Positions 34,830-43,258 are shown, counted from the first letter of the stretch. The stretch: 64,000 bases of DNA from Natrinema sp031626495 (GCF_031626495.1 NZ_JAMQOJ010000003.1:310001-374000), one strand, 5' to 3'. Program-made: numbers and translations. The notes: generated by a model not told the origin, from the letters alone.

Positions 34830-35136
34830 GTACCGCTGGAATAGCCGATTTTGACGTCCTCGTCATCGGTGGTGGCACAGCTAACAATGTCGCTGCGGCG
34901 GCCGCGAACGCCGGACTCGAGACGGCGCTCGGCGGGACGTGTCTCAACCGAGGGTGAACCCCCTCGAAGATGGTGATCCAGGCCGCAAACGCGATCAACC
35001 ACGTCCGAGACGCCGACGCGTTCCACGTCGACGCCACCCTCGAGGGGATCGACTAGGGAACCGTCGTCGACGAGATGGATGCTCTCCTTCCGGGATATCC
35101 CGACGTGATCCGAAGCGAGCGCCCGATCCGAGAGCG
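34830..35136 (+). pseudogene. Remnant of a class-I flavin disulfide oxidoreductase
   Basis: The translation shows the FAD-binding start DFDVLVIGGGTANNVAAAAANAGLETAL, then GGTCLNRG*TPSKMVIQAANAINHVRDADAFHVDA, then GID*GTVVDEMDALLPGY. About five residues are missing before GGTCLN, the second redox cysteine of GTCLNxGCxPSK is a TGA stop (34957), and a TAG follows at about 35054. After about 35100 the similarity is lost. The parent was a dihydrolipoamide-dehydrogenase/mercuric-reductase-type enzyme of about 470 residues. A TATA-like CTATTTACG remains at 34807-34815. Confidence 0.8.
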
Positions 35137-35164
35137 TTTGTATGCGGGATGTCGACGAAGTACT

Positions 35165-35734
35165 ATGAGGGATTTTGCTCCCCGCAGACGACGCCTCCTC
35201 GGCGGGCTGGCGAGCGCGCTCGCGTCCGTGACGCTGGCCGGTTGTAGCGACGGGTCGGATTCGGCCGGCGAATCTTCCCCGAACGGTGACGAGGCGGGGG
35301 AGGCAGACGACCCCGATCCGGACGACGGTCCCGATTCGGAGCCAGAGGGAGAGACGGAAGCGGACCTCGATCTGCGCGAGGCGAACGTCGTCGACGTCGC
35401 GTTCGAGCGCCAAAACGGTGCGTACACGTTCGACGTCTCGTTGCACCACGACGACGCGGGCGAAGACGGCTACGCGAACTGGTGGCAGGTCGAGACGCTC
35501 GACGGGACGCAACTGGGTCGGCGCGACCTCCTCCACGCACACGACCAGCAGCCGTTCACCCGCTCGGAGACGATCGAGATTCCGGACGACGTTACCTGCG
35601 TCGTCGTTCGGGGGCACGACCAGACGCACGAGTACGGCGGTCGGCTGCTGGTCGTGAATCTCGAGTCGGGCGCGACACGCGCCGTCGATCAGGGCTCTGA
35701 TCCCCGGCCCGTCGACGAGAGCGACTGTCCCTGA
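35165..35734 (+). CDS. Secreted lipoprotein of unknown function
   Basis: 189 residues from the ATG at 35165. The signal APRRRRLLGGLASALASVTLAGC is Tat-like with a lipobox. A 50-residue acidic linker (DDPDPDDGPDSEPEGETEAD) leads to a beta-rich domain: VVDVAFERQNGAYTFDVSLHHDDAGEDGYANWWQVE, THEYGGRLLVVNLESG. Alternating strands suggest an Ig-like or jelly-roll fold. The histidines of LHHDD, LLHAHDQQ and GHDQTHEYGG could bind metal. No family recognised; similar proteins appear common in haloarchaea. Confidence 0.7.
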   Translation: MRDFAPRRRRLLGGLASALASVTLAGCSDGSDSAGESSPNGDEAGEADDPDPDDGPDSEPEGETEADLDLREANVVDVAFERQNGAYTFDVSLHHDDAGEDGYANWWQVETLDGTQLGRRDLLHAHDQQPFTRSETIEIPDDVTCVVVRGHDQTHEYGGRLLVVNLESGATRAVDQGSDPRPVDESDCP

Positions 35735-35782
35735 TTCGGAGGGAGTACCCCTCATCTCGCGGGCGCCGAGACGGACGGCGAT

Positions 35783-36541
35783 CTACGACGATTCGTCGTC
35801 GAAGAGCCGTGAAACCGTCCTGTCGTCAGGTACCCAGCCGACGAATTCCCCGCCTTCGAACGGCAGATCGACCGCGGCGATGTAGTTGCACAGGCCGACG
35901 TAGAAGTCGATGAGCAGACCGGCCGCGACGATCTCCGCCGGCGAATACTCCCGAGCGAGGGCGTCGTGAATCTGATCCGAAACCGTCCCGGATTCGACGG
36001 CTCGAGCGTACTGGAGCAGGACGAACTCGCTCTCGTCGAACGACGAGAAGTCGCCGCCGCCGATCGCCCGTATCTCGTCGACCGCGACGCCCTTCTCGCG
36101 AGCGATGTCGACGTGCTGGTGCCACTCGTAGCGGGCGCTACGCGCTCGTGCGACGGTGAGGATGACCAGCTCTTTCCGACGATCGCCGAGCTGGTCGTAG
36201 AGCGTGTTCAGATACTCCAGAGTGGCCTCGAGCACCTCGGGAACGAACAGTACGAACTCCCGTTTCCGCTCCTGGCCGACGAATCGAAGGCGACGAGCGA
36301 CCGGTACGATCAACCGGTTCGATTTGGAGCCGTCGGTTCGTTCCACGACATGGTCGGACGGATGCCCGAGGCGATTCTCGTTGATACTTCCAGTGAGCAA
36401 CCGTCGATCGAATACGTTCATCGCGGAAAACATCCCGCCGATCGTCCGACCGCCGACGACCTTCTCGAGCGTATCGACGAACTCGCGGCCGCACGGGTCG
36501 AACGGTAACCGTACCCATGTCTGAATTGAGCGGTAGTCCAT
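35783..36541 (-). CDS. Carboxymuconolactone decarboxylase family protein (start uncertain)
   Basis: The well supported part is the C-terminal 150 residues: EVLEATLEYLNTLYDQLGDRRKELVILTVARARSARYEWHQHVDIAREKGV, FDESEFVLLQYARAVESGTV, LLIDFYVGLCNYIAAVDLPFEGGEFVGW. The YEWHQH motif replaces the CxxC-x3-H of AhpD, as in the subfamily without peroxidase cysteines. The N-terminal 100 residues (from the ATG at 36541) are basic and do not look like the usual family start, so the true start may lie nearer 36240-36430 or the 5' part may be damaged. Divergent from the wHTH gene at 36608. Confidence 0.7.
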   Translation of the reverse strand: MDYRSIQTWVRLPFDPCGREFVDTLEKVVGGRTIGGMFSAMNVFDRRLLTGSINENRLGHPSDHVVERTDGSKSNRLIVPVARRLRFVGQERKREFVLFVPEVLEATLEYLNTLYDQLGDRRKELVILTVARARSARYEWHQHVDIAREKGVAVDEIRAIGGGDFSSFDESEFVLLQYARAVESGTVSDQIHDALAREYSPAEIVAAGLLIDFYVGLCNYIAAVDLPFEGGEFVGWVPDDRTVSRLFDDESS

Positions 36542-36607
36542 GCGGTCGTGTGCGCGCAGTGCACCACCGGTATACGAGTATATAATTCCGAGACCAAGAG
36601 AGCGCGT

Positions 36608-36871
36608 GTGACCCGTCTTTCTGACCGGCTCTATGACCTCCCACCGAGCGCGAAACTCGTCTTGAAAGTCCTCGCGATCGACGGTACGATGACTCAAGGA
36701 CAGCTCGCAACCGAAACTCGGCTAAGCAAGCGGACGGTTCGGGACGCGCTCGAACGCCTTCGCGATGTCGACGTCATCGACGAACGCGTCGACTTCCGCG
36801 ACGCGAGGAGATCGCTCTACTCTGTCTCGGATTCGATCGCATCCGACCAATCGGTGGGTTTCGAGGACTGA
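36608..36871 (+). CDS. Small winged-helix transcriptional regulator
   Basis: 87 residues from the GTG at 36608 (MTRLSDRLYDLPPSAKLVLKVLAIDG). A MarR-like wHTH covers nearly the whole protein: MTQGQLATETRLSKRTVRDALERLRDVDVIDERVDFRDARRSLYSV. TATA-like GTATATAATTCC about 20-30 nt upstream supports this start. It lies between the divergent CMD-family gene and a GTTAC/GTAAC operator-like repeat 12 nt after its stop. Confidence 0.75.
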   Translation: MTRLSDRLYDLPPSAKLVLKVLAIDGTMTQGQLATETRLSKRTVRDALERLRDVDVIDERVDFRDARRSLYSVSDSIASDQSVGFED

Positions 36872-36882
36872 CTTACCCCGGT

Positions 36883-36895
36883 GTTACCTCGTAAC
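36883..36895. promoter_or_regulatory. GTTAC-N3-GTAAC inverted repeat
   Basis: GTTAC CTC GTAAC, 13 bp, in the 98-nt gap between the wHTH gene and the 58-residue gene. The same arms in the opposite order (GTAAC GTA GTTAC) lie before the HxlR gene at 37209-37221, and single copies are at 36920-36924 and 36948-36952. Likely operator half-sites for a dimeric regulator, possibly the HxlR protein itself. Confidence 0.45.
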
Positions 36896-36969
36896 CTAGT
36901 CGTTCGCGAGCCCTTATGAGTAACCAACTGTTAGTTAGTACTACAAGGTTACCTACCCGGAGGACCACC

Positions 36970-37146
36970 ATGTCCGCAGACACCACACCATCGGATCGAC
37001 AAACGACTGTCGGCGTCGACGCAGTTTCGCTCGAACGGTATTCCGCCGTTCAGACGGACGACTTACAATTGATCGTCTACGACGAACTGATCGACGACGC
37101 CTGGATTCAGTCGACCGACTGGATCGACGCGCTGGCAATGGCTTGA
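36970..37146 (+). CDS. Small haloarchaeal protein (DUF7331-like)
   Basis: 58 residues, start ATG at 36970. After a disordered leader the core is LERYSAVQTDDLQLIVYDELIDDAWIQSTDWIDALAMA. The VYDE...AWIQS pattern resembles a haloarchaeal microprotein family I recall as DUF7331; function unknown. The upstream region carries GTAAC and GTTAC half-sites (36920-36952), so it may be controlled by the neighbouring HxlR-type regulator. Confidence 0.55.
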   Translation: MSADTTPSDRQTTVGVDAVSLERYSAVQTDDLQLIVYDELIDDAWIQSTDWIDALAMA

Positions 37147-37208
37147 CGCCCCTCCCGTCCCGAAAGACAGGTCACCATTCACTGGAGAGGAACGGATAGA
37201 TACCTATA

Positions 37209-37221
37209 GTAACGTAGTTAC
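37209..37221. promoter_or_regulatory. GTAAC-N3-GTTAC inverted repeat before the HxlR gene
   Basis: GTAAC GTA GTTAC with another GTAAC at 37227-37231, directly upstream of the ATG at 37235. The position overlaps the expected core promoter (CCTATAGTAAC), which suits autorepression. Confidence 0.45.
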
Positions 37222-37234
37222 TACACGTAACTGT

Positions 37235-37636
37235 ATGGTGATCCGGAACGAGGACACAACCATGGTCGAGACGACAGAACAACTGGAAATATGGTGCGCG
37301 GGCGAAGACTGGTGTCCCGTCACGTCCACCGCGACGTTGATCGGCAAGAAGTGGCACACGGTGGTTCTCCATCGACTGCTGGCCAACGGCCCGCTCGGGT
37401 TCAACGCGCTGAAAACGGAGGTCGGTGGTATCTCGAGCAAGGTCCTCTCGGACACCCTGGACGACCTCGAGGAGAAACGGTTGATCGACAGGGAAATCGT
37501 CAGCGAGAAACCGGTGCGCGTCGAGTACTCGCTGACCGAGCACGGCCAGTCGCTCGAACCGGTCATCCAGGAGATTGCCAAGTGGGGTCAGGAACACCTC
37601 ACGGCGGCGGCGGACGAAGAGAGTTCGATCGCATGA
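37235..37636 (+). CDS. HxlR-family transcriptional regulator
   Basis: 133 residues. HxlR winged helix: WCAGEDWCPVTSTATLIGKKWHTVVLHRLLANGPLGFNALKTEVGGISSKVLSDTLDDLEEKRLIDREIVSEKPVRVEYSLTEHGQSL. The cysteines in CAGEDWC lie in the N-terminal segment that in several HxlR proteins senses oxidants or aldehydes. An internal ATG at 37262 (MVETTEQLEIWC) is an alternative start. GTAAC/GTTAC repeats sit immediately upstream. The DUF3179 gene 46 nt downstream is the likely target or operon partner. Confidence 0.85.
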   Translation: MVIRNEDTTMVETTEQLEIWCAGEDWCPVTSTATLIGKKWHTVVLHRLLANGPLGFNALKTEVGGISSKVLSDTLDDLEEKRLIDREIVSEKPVRVEYSLTEHGQSLEPVIQEIAKWGQEHLTAAADEESSIA

Positions 37637-37682
37637 AGGAGCCCACCGTCTCCGCTCGAGGGCGGAGTAACGGATTACGAAA

Positions 37683-38624
37683 ATGAACGTACGGAACGTC
37701 CTCCCGCGTGACGCCATTCCGAGTATCGACGAGCCCGAATTCGGTGACGAGTACGTCGGAGACTCTGACGACGAGGTGATCGTCGCCGACGGCGATCCCC
37801 CTCGAGCGTGCCCGATTCGCTTCCTCAGCTACCACGAAATCGTCAACGACACCGTTGACGATCGCCCCATCGCAGTCACCTGGTGCCCGATCTGCTGGAG
37901 CGCCGTCGTATACGATCGAACGGTCGACGGACGAACGGTAACGTTCGGCGTGTCCGGGAAACTCGCCGACGATGCACTCGTCATGTATGACCGCGAGACG
38001 GAATCGGAGTGGAAACAACCGACCGGGACGGCTATCGCCGGCGAACTGGAAGGAGCGCAGCTCGAGGCGCTCCCGTCGCCCGTAGTCTCATGGGAACGGT
38101 TCGTCACCGATCATCCGGATGGGATCGTCCTCCAACCCGTCCGCGGGACCGAGACGGAGAGCGACCGCTCCCCGCTCGAGATCTACAGCTTGGAACCGTA
38201 CGAGCAGTACGTCGAACGGGGAGACTTCGGACTCTACGGGATGCGCGGCGAAGGAACGCGCCGATCTTGGGATCGTGATGATTTCGACGCGAAGACGCTC
38301 GTCCTCGGAATTGAACACGGTGGCGAGGCCATCGGTTATCCAGAATCACAACTCGAAGCCGCAGGAGGTGTCGTCACCGATACCATCGGCGGGCGAGACA
38401 TCGTTGTTTTCGCGACGGACGACGGGATTCACGCGTTCGAAAATCCCGGCTTCGAATTCGAACATCGAGACGGGGCGTTGTCTGCTGCCGGAACGACCTG
38501 GAACGGCATCACTGGCGAAAGCGCCGATGGTCGTCAACTCGAACGCGTGCCCGGTCGACGGCTGTTCGCGTTCGTGTGGGAGGACGATCACGGACCTGCT
38601 TCGTTCTATCGGACGACGGAGTAG
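37683..38624 (+). CDS. DUF3179 domain protein, no signal peptide
   Basis: 313 residues. The core matches the lipoprotein paralogue at 30069: DAIPSIDEPEF, RFLSYHEIVNDTVDDRPIAVTWCPICWSAVVYDR, VTFGVSGKLADDALVMYDRETES. Here the conserved Cys lies in a CPIC pair (TWCPICW) rather than the TYCPLTG of the lipoprotein, and there is no Tat or Sec signal, so this copy is probably cytoplasmic. Preceded by the HxlR gene. The CxxC pair suggests thiol chemistry; this is inference. Confidence 0.85.
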   Translation: MNVRNVLPRDAIPSIDEPEFGDEYVGDSDDEVIVADGDPPRACPIRFLSYHEIVNDTVDDRPIAVTWCPICWSAVVYDRTVDGRTVTFGVSGKLADDALVMYDRETESEWKQPTGTAIAGELEGAQLEALPSPVVSWERFVTDHPDGIVLQPVRGTETESDRSPLEIYSLEPYEQYVERGDFGLYGMRGEGTRRSWDRDDFDAKTLVLGIEHGGEAIGYPESQLEAAGGVVTDTIGGRDIVVFATDDGIHAFENPGFEFEHRDGALSAAGTTWNGITGESADGRQLERVPGRRLFAFVWEDDHGPASFYRTTE

Positions 38625-38737
38625 CGATAAGTACTCTACGCGAACCGGTTCTCGGTGGTGATCTCGCGAACAGGTCCTCGAGAGCGGCCTTCTCACGCTT
38701 GGAAGGTCGCGGCGTCCTCGTGAAATCGGTCGTCGAC

Positions 38738-40381
38738 TTACTCGCTGGGGGGCGAGTCGGAGTGTCCCGGGCGACCGCGGCCCTGGTAGAAGTCACCAGC
38801 CCACTGCCCGATCCAGATATCCTGATTGGCGAGGTAGAGTGACCACTCTGTCTTGAACCGGTCGTCGGTCACGGACCACTCGTCGGCGTTGGAGTCGTAC
38901 TCGACCACGGCGTTGGAGACCGCCGCCTGGCCGTATTCGCCGCCAGCTTCGGGTGGCAGCGGAAGCGTATGCTCGGCGCTGTCGTCACGAGACTGCGGCC
39001 GCTCGGCGCGCTGAAGTCGCCCGCGGTTGAACGTCTGGTTGAAGAATCTGGCGAACAACTCCTTCGCGCCCTCCATCTCGAGAACGGCGTCTCCCGCGTT
39101 GAGCCCCCCGACGATGTCGCCGGCGTCTCGAGCCGTGATCGTGTAGGTCGTCGCGTTCGACCCAGATTTGAACGTTCCCGCGTCGGCGTCCCACAGTTCG
39201 TCGGTCATGTATCCGAGCACGTTCTCGGCGGTGTCCGTGTGGTCGACACCGTCGAGTTCCGACGCCCACAGCAGTCCTTGACCGACCAGCCCCTGGGTTG
39301 CGGCTTGATTCGCCGGTCCGTTTTCGACCTTCCCGTTGTCGTCGAGGGCGTCTTCGACCGCCCCAGCGAGGCCGTTCGCGTACTCGACGGCGTTCGCCTG
39401 CATTTGATCGTTTCCGGCCTGAGTGCCGTACCATCCGACCGCCCCGAGCGTCTGGCCGAGTTGCCGCGTCGACCGGGACGCGATGTCGGCCGGCGCGAAC
39501 TGGGACCGGGTCGTCCGGAACATTCCGCCGGCTAACTCCTGAATCTTATCCGCGGGGATGAGCGGCTCTGGATTCTCGTATCCGAACCAGCCGCCCTGGG
39601 AGAGGCTGACCATCTCCGACAGGAACCAGAGCATCGCCGAGTGATGGTGGACTCGCGGCGTCGAGTCGGTAACCTCCGGACCGCCCGGTCGGAACCCCGA
39701 GATCAGTTGCAACGAATCGTCGCCGGCCGTGAGGGCACCGTTGCCCTCCGGTCCGCCGGCGATGAGCGTGGCCTTGATGCCGATCTGGGCGAGCGTCGAA
39801 AGCACTTCCGAGCGAAACTCCGCTGCGATGTCGTCCGGCAAGACGTCGAAATGGGCCTCGAAGTTTTTCGCCCACGTGACTCCCTTGAGGTGTGTCCACG
39901 CCAGCGACGAGGGACTCACCACGCCGGAGGACTTCGATTTATCCCACTCGAGGGTGCTCGCGTCCGGCCGCCCGCTATCGTCTTCGAGCACCGGCGGCTG
40001 GGTGAACGACGGATCTCCTTCGGTGAACGCGGCCATGTTCAGATTCGCGTTCTTGACGGGCGGCTGCTCCTGGCCTGCTGCCTCGAGCATCGCCGGAAAC
40101 CGCTGGTCGAACTGAGCCTGCTGCTCGTCGTTGTGCGGGAACAACACGCCGTTCCCGCTCATCGCGATGTTGGTGCTCATGTTGTACAGGGAGTACCAGT
40201 AGGAGTCCCAGGTCGCGTCCTCCCAGCCGTACGACTCGCCGTCGTTCCCGCCGTCCATCTCCTGATCGGTCGTGTCGTCCTCGTTCGGCTCCTGTTCGGT
40301 ATTCGTATCGGAACAGCCCGCGAGAGCTGCAACCGTCGCGAGACCACCGAGACGAAGAACGCGTCGTCTATTTATGTTCAT
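38738..40381 (-). CDS. Large Tat lipoprotein of unknown function
   Basis: 547 residues from the ATG at 40381 (MNINRRRVLRLGGLATVAALAGC, Tat signal with lipobox; the 12 codons upstream spoil the signal). After an acidic linker the protein is rich in aromatic residues: WEDATWDSYWYSLYNMSTNIAMSGNGVLFPHN, WTHLKGVTWAKNF, HHHSAMLWFLSEMVSLSQGGWFGYEN, and near the end EWSLYLANQDIWIGQWAGDFYQGRG. Helical stretches with repeated W/Y may form an alpha/alpha toroid like sugar-active or sterol-processing enzymes. I do not recognise the family. It is convergent with the DUF3179 gene. Confidence 0.75.
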   Translation of the reverse strand: MNINRRRVLRLGGLATVAALAGCSDTNTEQEPNEDDTTDQEMDGGNDGESYGWEDATWDSYWYSLYNMSTNIAMSGNGVLFPHNDEQQAQFDQRFPAMLEAAGQEQPPVKNANLNMAAFTEGDPSFTQPPVLEDDSGRPDASTLEWDKSKSSGVVSPSSLAWTHLKGVTWAKNFEAHFDVLPDDIAAEFRSEVLSTLAQIGIKATLIAGGPEGNGALTAGDDSLQLISGFRPGGPEVTDSTPRVHHHSAMLWFLSEMVSLSQGGWFGYENPEPLIPADKIQELAGGMFRTTRSQFAPADIASRSTRQLGQTLGAVGWYGTQAGNDQMQANAVEYANGLAGAVEDALDDNGKVENGPANQAATQGLVGQGLLWASELDGVDHTDTAENVLGYMTDELWDADAGTFKSGSNATTYTITARDAGDIVGGLNAGDAVLEMEGAKELFARFFNQTFNRGRLQRAERPQSRDDSAEHTLPLPPEAGGEYGQAAVSNAVVEYDSNADEWSVTDDRFKTEWSLYLANQDIWIGQWAGDFYQGRGRPGHSDSPPSE

Positions 40382-40649
40382 CACGGTCAGAAAATTGTTC
40401 GAGAACTCAAAGGACATTCTCCGGTACTGTATCCAGAAACAACACGCCCCAAAGATTTATTGCCCTGGTTCTCCCCCGAAAGGGATCGGCGATGCAGAAT
40501 AATCATTTCACTTCGGTCTGGGAGCGCCGCACGACGACAGACCAGGCGTCGAAACCGATGCCCCGAGATAGTGGCCGAAGTCAGGCGATCAAAATATGGA
40601 GTCGCAGTCGTCCGCTCGTGAACCGAAACCGCGTATAGTGGTGACTGGC

Positions 40650-41486
40650 TCAATCACCTTCGAGGAACTCGTCCAGTCGATCGCGGTAGGCGTCCGGTCG
40701 ATCGGCCATGACCCAGTGGTTCGCGTCGTCGAGTCCGACGAGTTCTGCGTCCGAAATGTCGTCCTCGAGCCGCTCGGCGTTGGAGATCGCCTGGAACTCA
40801 TCGTCGGCGCCCCATAGCAGGAGCGTCCGGGCCGTAATCTCGCTCGGGTCGATTTCGGTCGTGTGGCTCGTGTTCGTCCCGATGGCGTTTCGCGACAGCG
40901 AAATCATCGCTTCCTCCGAGTCCCAAGGCGCGAGCATCCCCTCGACGAACGCCTCGTCGGGGTCGCCGGTCAGGGTGTCCCGAAAGAGCCCCTCGAACAT
41001 CTCCTGGAGTTCGTCGACGCTCATCTCGTTGATCGTCGACGGTAGTCCGAGGTCGACGATCGTCTCGATCGGCCACGAGTCGTAGCTGACCGCGTTCGAG
41101 AGCACGAGCGCCTCGACCGTGTCGGGGTTGTGTGCGGCGTAGCGAAGCCCCACGCCGCCGCCGAGGTCGTGGCCGACGAACGAGAGCGTCTCGAGGCCCA
41201 GTTCGTCGACCAGCCCGTCGATCATCACCTCCTGCGCCCGGATCGAGCGGTCGAAGCCGTCGTGCATCGCCGAGTTGCCGTAGCCGACCATATCCGGCGC
41301 GATCACCCGGTGCCCGTCGGAAAGCGGCGGCGCGACCTCGTTCCAGAGGAACGATGACGTCGGGATGCCGTGACAGAACACGACCGGATCGCCGTCGCCG
41401 TCGTCGTAGTAGGCGACCTCGAGGTCGTGTCCGTCGACGGTGACGGTCGCCGTCTGCTGGTTCTCGGACCATGTGTCGTAATCCAT
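40650..41486 (-). CDS. Alpha/beta hydrolase with aspartate nucleophile (dehalogenase/epoxide hydrolase type)
   Basis: 278 residues from the ATG at 41486 (MDYDTWSENQQ). Oxyanion-hole motif HGIPTSSFLWNEV near residue 40, nucleophile elbow VGHDLGGGVGLRYA near residue 105 with Asp in place of Ser, acid in LLLWGADDEF and the catalytic His in DANHWVMADRP. Asp at the nucleophile and HGxPTSSxLW are found in haloalkane dehalogenases, fluoroacetate dehalogenases and epoxide hydrolases. The Trp that usually follows the Asp is Leu here, so the exact substrate is open. It stands alone between two minus-strand genes. Confidence 0.85.
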   Translation of the reverse strand: MDYDTWSENQQTATVTVDGHDLEVAYYDDGDGDPVVFCHGIPTSSFLWNEVAPPLSDGHRVIAPDMVGYGNSAMHDGFDRSIRAQEVMIDGLVDELGLETLSFVGHDLGGGVGLRYAAHNPDTVEALVLSNAVSYDSWPIETIVDLGLPSTINEMSVDELQEMFEGLFRDTLTGDPDEAFVEGMLAPWDSEEAMISLSRNAIGTNTSHTTEIDPSEITARTLLLWGADDEFQAISNAERLEDDISDAELVGLDDANHWVMADRPDAYRDRLDEFLEGD

Positions 41487-41699
41487 GCCGCGTCGCGCTC
41501 CCACGCCGACAGCAATAGTGCTTTCACCGGTCGGCGTTCGAACGAGTTGCCGGCTCGCGGATTCTCACTGCCCGGTCGGGTCGATCCCTCGCAGTCGTCA
41601 CGACCGCGACGGTCCCATGCCGACCTCGGCAAAGCGGTCGATGGTACGGACTGCGCTCAGTCCAGCGGTCCCGCTGTATGCTCTGGCGTCTTTCTCCCC

Positions 41700-42752
41700 T
41701 TAGTAGAGGGCCCTCCAGTAAAACGGATAGCTCTTCGCGGCGACGGCTCGAACGAGGGCCGGTCCCCGACCTTTGTGAACGACGCCGTTTATCACGGCCA
41801 GTGCGGTGTCTCGCCCGAGATAGACGATTCTCGGATGCCACCGGACATCGTGCTCTATCCGTCGTCGTCCTCGGATATCACGAACGATGTTCTTTGCAGC
41901 GGTTTTGGCCTCTAACCCCGCCGAGTAGCCGTCTTTCACTTTTCCCGGATAATCGACCACGTCGCCGGCGGCGTACACGTCGTCGGTCCCCTCACAGCGT
42001 AGATGTGAGTCGACGTGCACGCCTCGATCGGTCAGCGGAAGGTCGAAACGGTGGATCACTGGATTCGGTCGTACGCCCCCCGCCCAGACCGTCAGGTCGC
42101 TTCGCTTGGCCCGTCCGCCAGCGAGTACGACGCGGGTATCAGTGACTTCGTCCACGCGAGTGTCCGACCGCGTGTCGACATCACGCCGTCGGAGCTCCCG
42201 TTCGGCGAGTCGACTCGCCCGCGGCGGAAAGTCGGGGAGTAAACGGTGACTCGACGTAACGAGCGTCGTATCGACGCTCTCAGTGATGGTCGCGAGTGTC
42301 GCAGCCGTCTCGACGCCGACCGGCCCTCCGCCGACGATGACGACGTCGTGAACGTCGGGAGAACGCACTTCGTCACGAATCTCACGTGCATCGGTCCGGA
42401 TATCGGAGACGTGCCGCCGATCGTCGATCGTGTACTTCGTCACGCCGCCGACAGCGATCAGGAGCGTATCGAAACCCAGCGACCCGCTTCGAAGTTCGAT
42501 TCGGCGTTCGGATACGTCTACGGCGTCGACGAGGCCCTGAAGGAAGGTCACGTCCGTATCGCGAAATACACGTCGGAGATCGAGGCACGCGTCGGCGAAC
42601 GGTCTCCCTTCGAGCACGTGGTAGAGGAGAAAAGAGAATACGTGACGATCCCGCTCGGAGACGACGACCACGTCCGTCTCCTCCGCCCGCTCGAGGGACG
42701 CCGCCGCGATCAGTCCCGCATCGCCGCATCCGAGGACGACCGTCCGTTCCAT
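41700..42752 (-). CDS. NDH-2-like FAD/NAD(P)-dependent oxidoreductase
   Basis: 350 residues. FAD-binding start RTVVLGCGDAGLIAAASLERA, second nucleotide-binding motif DVVIVGGGPVGVETAATLA near 140, GGVRPNPVI, and the C-terminal FAD contact VYAAGDVVDYPGKVKDGYSAGLEAKTAAKNI. The layout is that of type II NADH dehydrogenases and sulfide:quinone reductases; no pair of catalytic cysteines typical of SQR is seen, which favours NDH-2. The tail (ALVRAVAAKSYPFYWRALY) is amphipathic and may bind the membrane. Confidence 0.8.
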   Translation of the reverse strand: MERTVVLGCGDAGLIAAASLERAEETDVVVVSERDRHVFSFLLYHVLEGRPFADACLDLRRVFRDTDVTFLQGLVDAVDVSERRIELRSGSLGFDTLLIAVGGVTKYTIDDRRHVSDIRTDAREIRDEVRSPDVHDVVIVGGGPVGVETAATLATITESVDTTLVTSSHRLLPDFPPRASRLAERELRRRDVDTRSDTRVDEVTDTRVVLAGGRAKRSDLTVWAGGVRPNPVIHRFDLPLTDRGVHVDSHLRCEGTDDVYAAGDVVDYPGKVKDGYSAGLEAKTAAKNIVRDIRGRRRIEHDVRWHPRIVYLGRDTALAVINGVVHKGRGPALVRAVAAKSYPFYWRALY

Positions 42753-42821
42753 CGTTTCCAGTAGCTCCGTCTCCCGACGAATCCACGGGCCCGCTCTAAA
42801 CGGTTGGGGTCGTCGGGTCCC

Positions 42822-43055
42822 TCACCTATCGGCGAACGCCGACGACGACTCCGACCGGTGCTGGTCTTCGTCCGCCGAATGGCCGTACAGTTTCGTCAGC
42901 GGCGTGGCCGTAAGGCCGTGGACGAGGATCGAACTCGCGACGACGAGGCTGGTCATGCCCCAGACGAGTTCGTGACCCAGAACGCGGTGGGTGACCGTCG
43001 CGTAGAAGATGGCTGCGATGCCGATCGTCTCGAGTGCGATGTTCAGCGCGTCCAT
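42822..43055 (-). pseudogene. C-terminal remnant of a cation:proton antiporter
   Basis: 77 residues with an ATG at 43055. The stretch IGIAAIFYATVTHRVLGHELVWGMTSLVVASSILVHGLTATPLTKLYG is the last two membrane helices of CPA1-type (NhaP) antiporters, in which SxxVHGLTAxP is conserved. The preceding ten helices are absent; upstream there is only non-coding DNA and then a divergent gene. The short acidic tail is intact. It probably marks an old deletion, though a short membrane peptide could still be made. Confidence 0.6.
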
Positions 43056-43258
43056 AGTCTCGATCGGTCGATATCGGTCCGAACGCGCCCTCGAGCCCGG
43101 CTCCTGTGCCGGTGTTTCCGTCGCTTACGGGAGGCTATTCGGCCTGCGTGTTCCGAGCCGTCCCAGCTGAGCAGCTATCGCCAGTCGGACTCCCCTCGAA
43201 GCCGCGTCTGCCATCGCCGGTACGGGACCTACCCGTCTGCGGGGCGTCGCGTCGACCG

